Origin: Pseudomonas sp. B21-023
GTDB taxonomy: Bacteria; Pseudomonadota; Gammaproteobacteria; Pseudomonadales; Pseudomonadaceae
NCBI RefSeq assembly: GCF_024749165.1
Contig: NZ_CP087190.1
Location: forward strand, 4,127,501 to 4,191,500
Direction of reading: 5' to 3'
DNA length: 64,000 nucleotides
The position numbers and the translations under genes were made by a program. The notes beneath the pieces were generated by a model. It had not been told where the DNA came from, searched no databases, and was given only the letters and a program-made list of their open reading frames with translations. Shown piece after piece: positions 63,655-64,000 of this stretch. Each line of letters starts with the position of its first letter. The first letter of the stretch is position 1.

Positions 63655-64000
63655 ATGAGCGAGCTGATTACCTACCACGCCGAAGACGGCATCGCCACCC
63701 TGACCCTGAACAACGGCAAGGTCAATGCCATCTCCCCGGATGTGATCAAAGCCTTCAATGCCGCGCTCGATCGCGCCGTCGAGGAACGCGCGGTGGTGAT
63801 CATCACCGGCCAGCCGGGCATCCTCTCCGGCGGCTACGACCTCAAGGTGATGACCGCCGGCCCCAAGGAGGCCGTGGGCCTGGTCACCGCCGGCTCCACC
63901 CTGGCCCGGCGCCTGCTGTCGCACCCCTTCCCGGTGATCGTCGCCTGCCCCGGCAATGCCGTGGCCAAGGGCGCCTTCCTGCTGCTGTCGGGCGACTACC
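63655..64000 (+). CDS. Crotonase/enoyl-CoA hydratase family protein, 3' end cut by window
   Basis: 115 codons visible. Crotonase fold start MSELITYHAEDGIATLTLNNG, with NAISPDVIKAFNAALDRA and the oxyanion-hole segment GILSGGYDLKVM. The usual catalytic Glu residues would lie beyond or near the end, so hydratase activity cannot be judged. AAAGGACTC precedes the ATG. KVNAIS with GGYDLKVM recalls the PA2841-type proteins annotated as enoyl-CoA hydratase. Confidence 0.88.
   Translation, partial: MSELITYHAEDGIATLTLNNGKVNAISPDVIKAFNAALDRAVEERAVVIITGQPGILSGGYDLKVMTAGPKEAVGLVTAGSTLARRLLSHPFPVIVACPGNAVAKGAFLLLSGDY

Overview
This window is GC-rich chromosome from a fluorescent Pseudomonas. The gene content and order (yceD/maf/sppA/rluC/rne; murB-ptp-kdsB-ycaR-lpxK-exbD-exbB-comEC; fadE, a SagS-type kinase, gpx-msrB-alaA-htpX; ohrR-ohr and efp-earP), together with many copies of the REP element CCGGCAAGCCGGCTCCCACA, point to the Pseudomonas putida group. 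A complete serralysin type I secretion cluster suggests a member near P. entomophila or P. mosselii rather than KT2440. The species placement is inference. All functions are read from sequence, with no database search.

Layout. 1-17.3 kb is conserved core: the start of yceD-rpmF, maf, sppA-HAD phosphatase-rluC, RNase E with a leader of about 730 nt, and a long leftward envelope operon from comEC to murB. comEC is split by a probable one-base deletion. A DUF2062 membrane protein and a YadG/YadH-type ABC exporter follow. 17.3-23.3 kb holds a GST, a structured leader RNA with two small Pseudomonas proteins of unknown function, FadE, a PA2817-like protein, an isolated AT-richer small gene and an array of five tRNA genes (three Gly, two Glu) with a clear promoter and terminator. 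23.7-32 kb carries sensing and oxidative repair: free-Met-SO reductase, DUF815 ATPase, SagS-like hybrid kinase, Gpx, MsrB, AlaA and HtpX. 32-46 kb has TPMT, YgiD, DeaD, a SpeE-like protein, class II DAHP synthase, a YcaQ-like glycosylase, DUF1127, two LysR regulators, TauE/SafE, OhrR/Ohr, and EF-P with its rhamnosyltransferase EarP.

46-50.3 kb contains two regulator/target pairs in divergent arrangement (LysR-SDR, LysR-MFS). 50.4-56.7 kb is the leftward cluster aprA-inh-aprD-aprE-aprF: secreted metalloprotease, its periplasmic inhibitor and a dedicated ABC/MFP/TolC secretion machine. The aprA ribosome-binding site matches the RsmA/CsrA consensus, which suggests Gac/Rsm control. 57-63.2 kb looks accessory: a glycine-zipper small protein, a TonB-dependent siderophore receptor, a glycosyltransferase-like protein and an OafA-type acyltransferase with SGNH domain. 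It is followed by tRNA-Ser(GGA) and the start of a crotonase.

The most interesting uncharacterised element is the multi-hairpin leader at about 18222-18420, with a three-branch fold around a UUCG hairpin, in front of a two-gene operon of small unknown proteins. No phage, transposase, CRISPR array or rRNA was seen.
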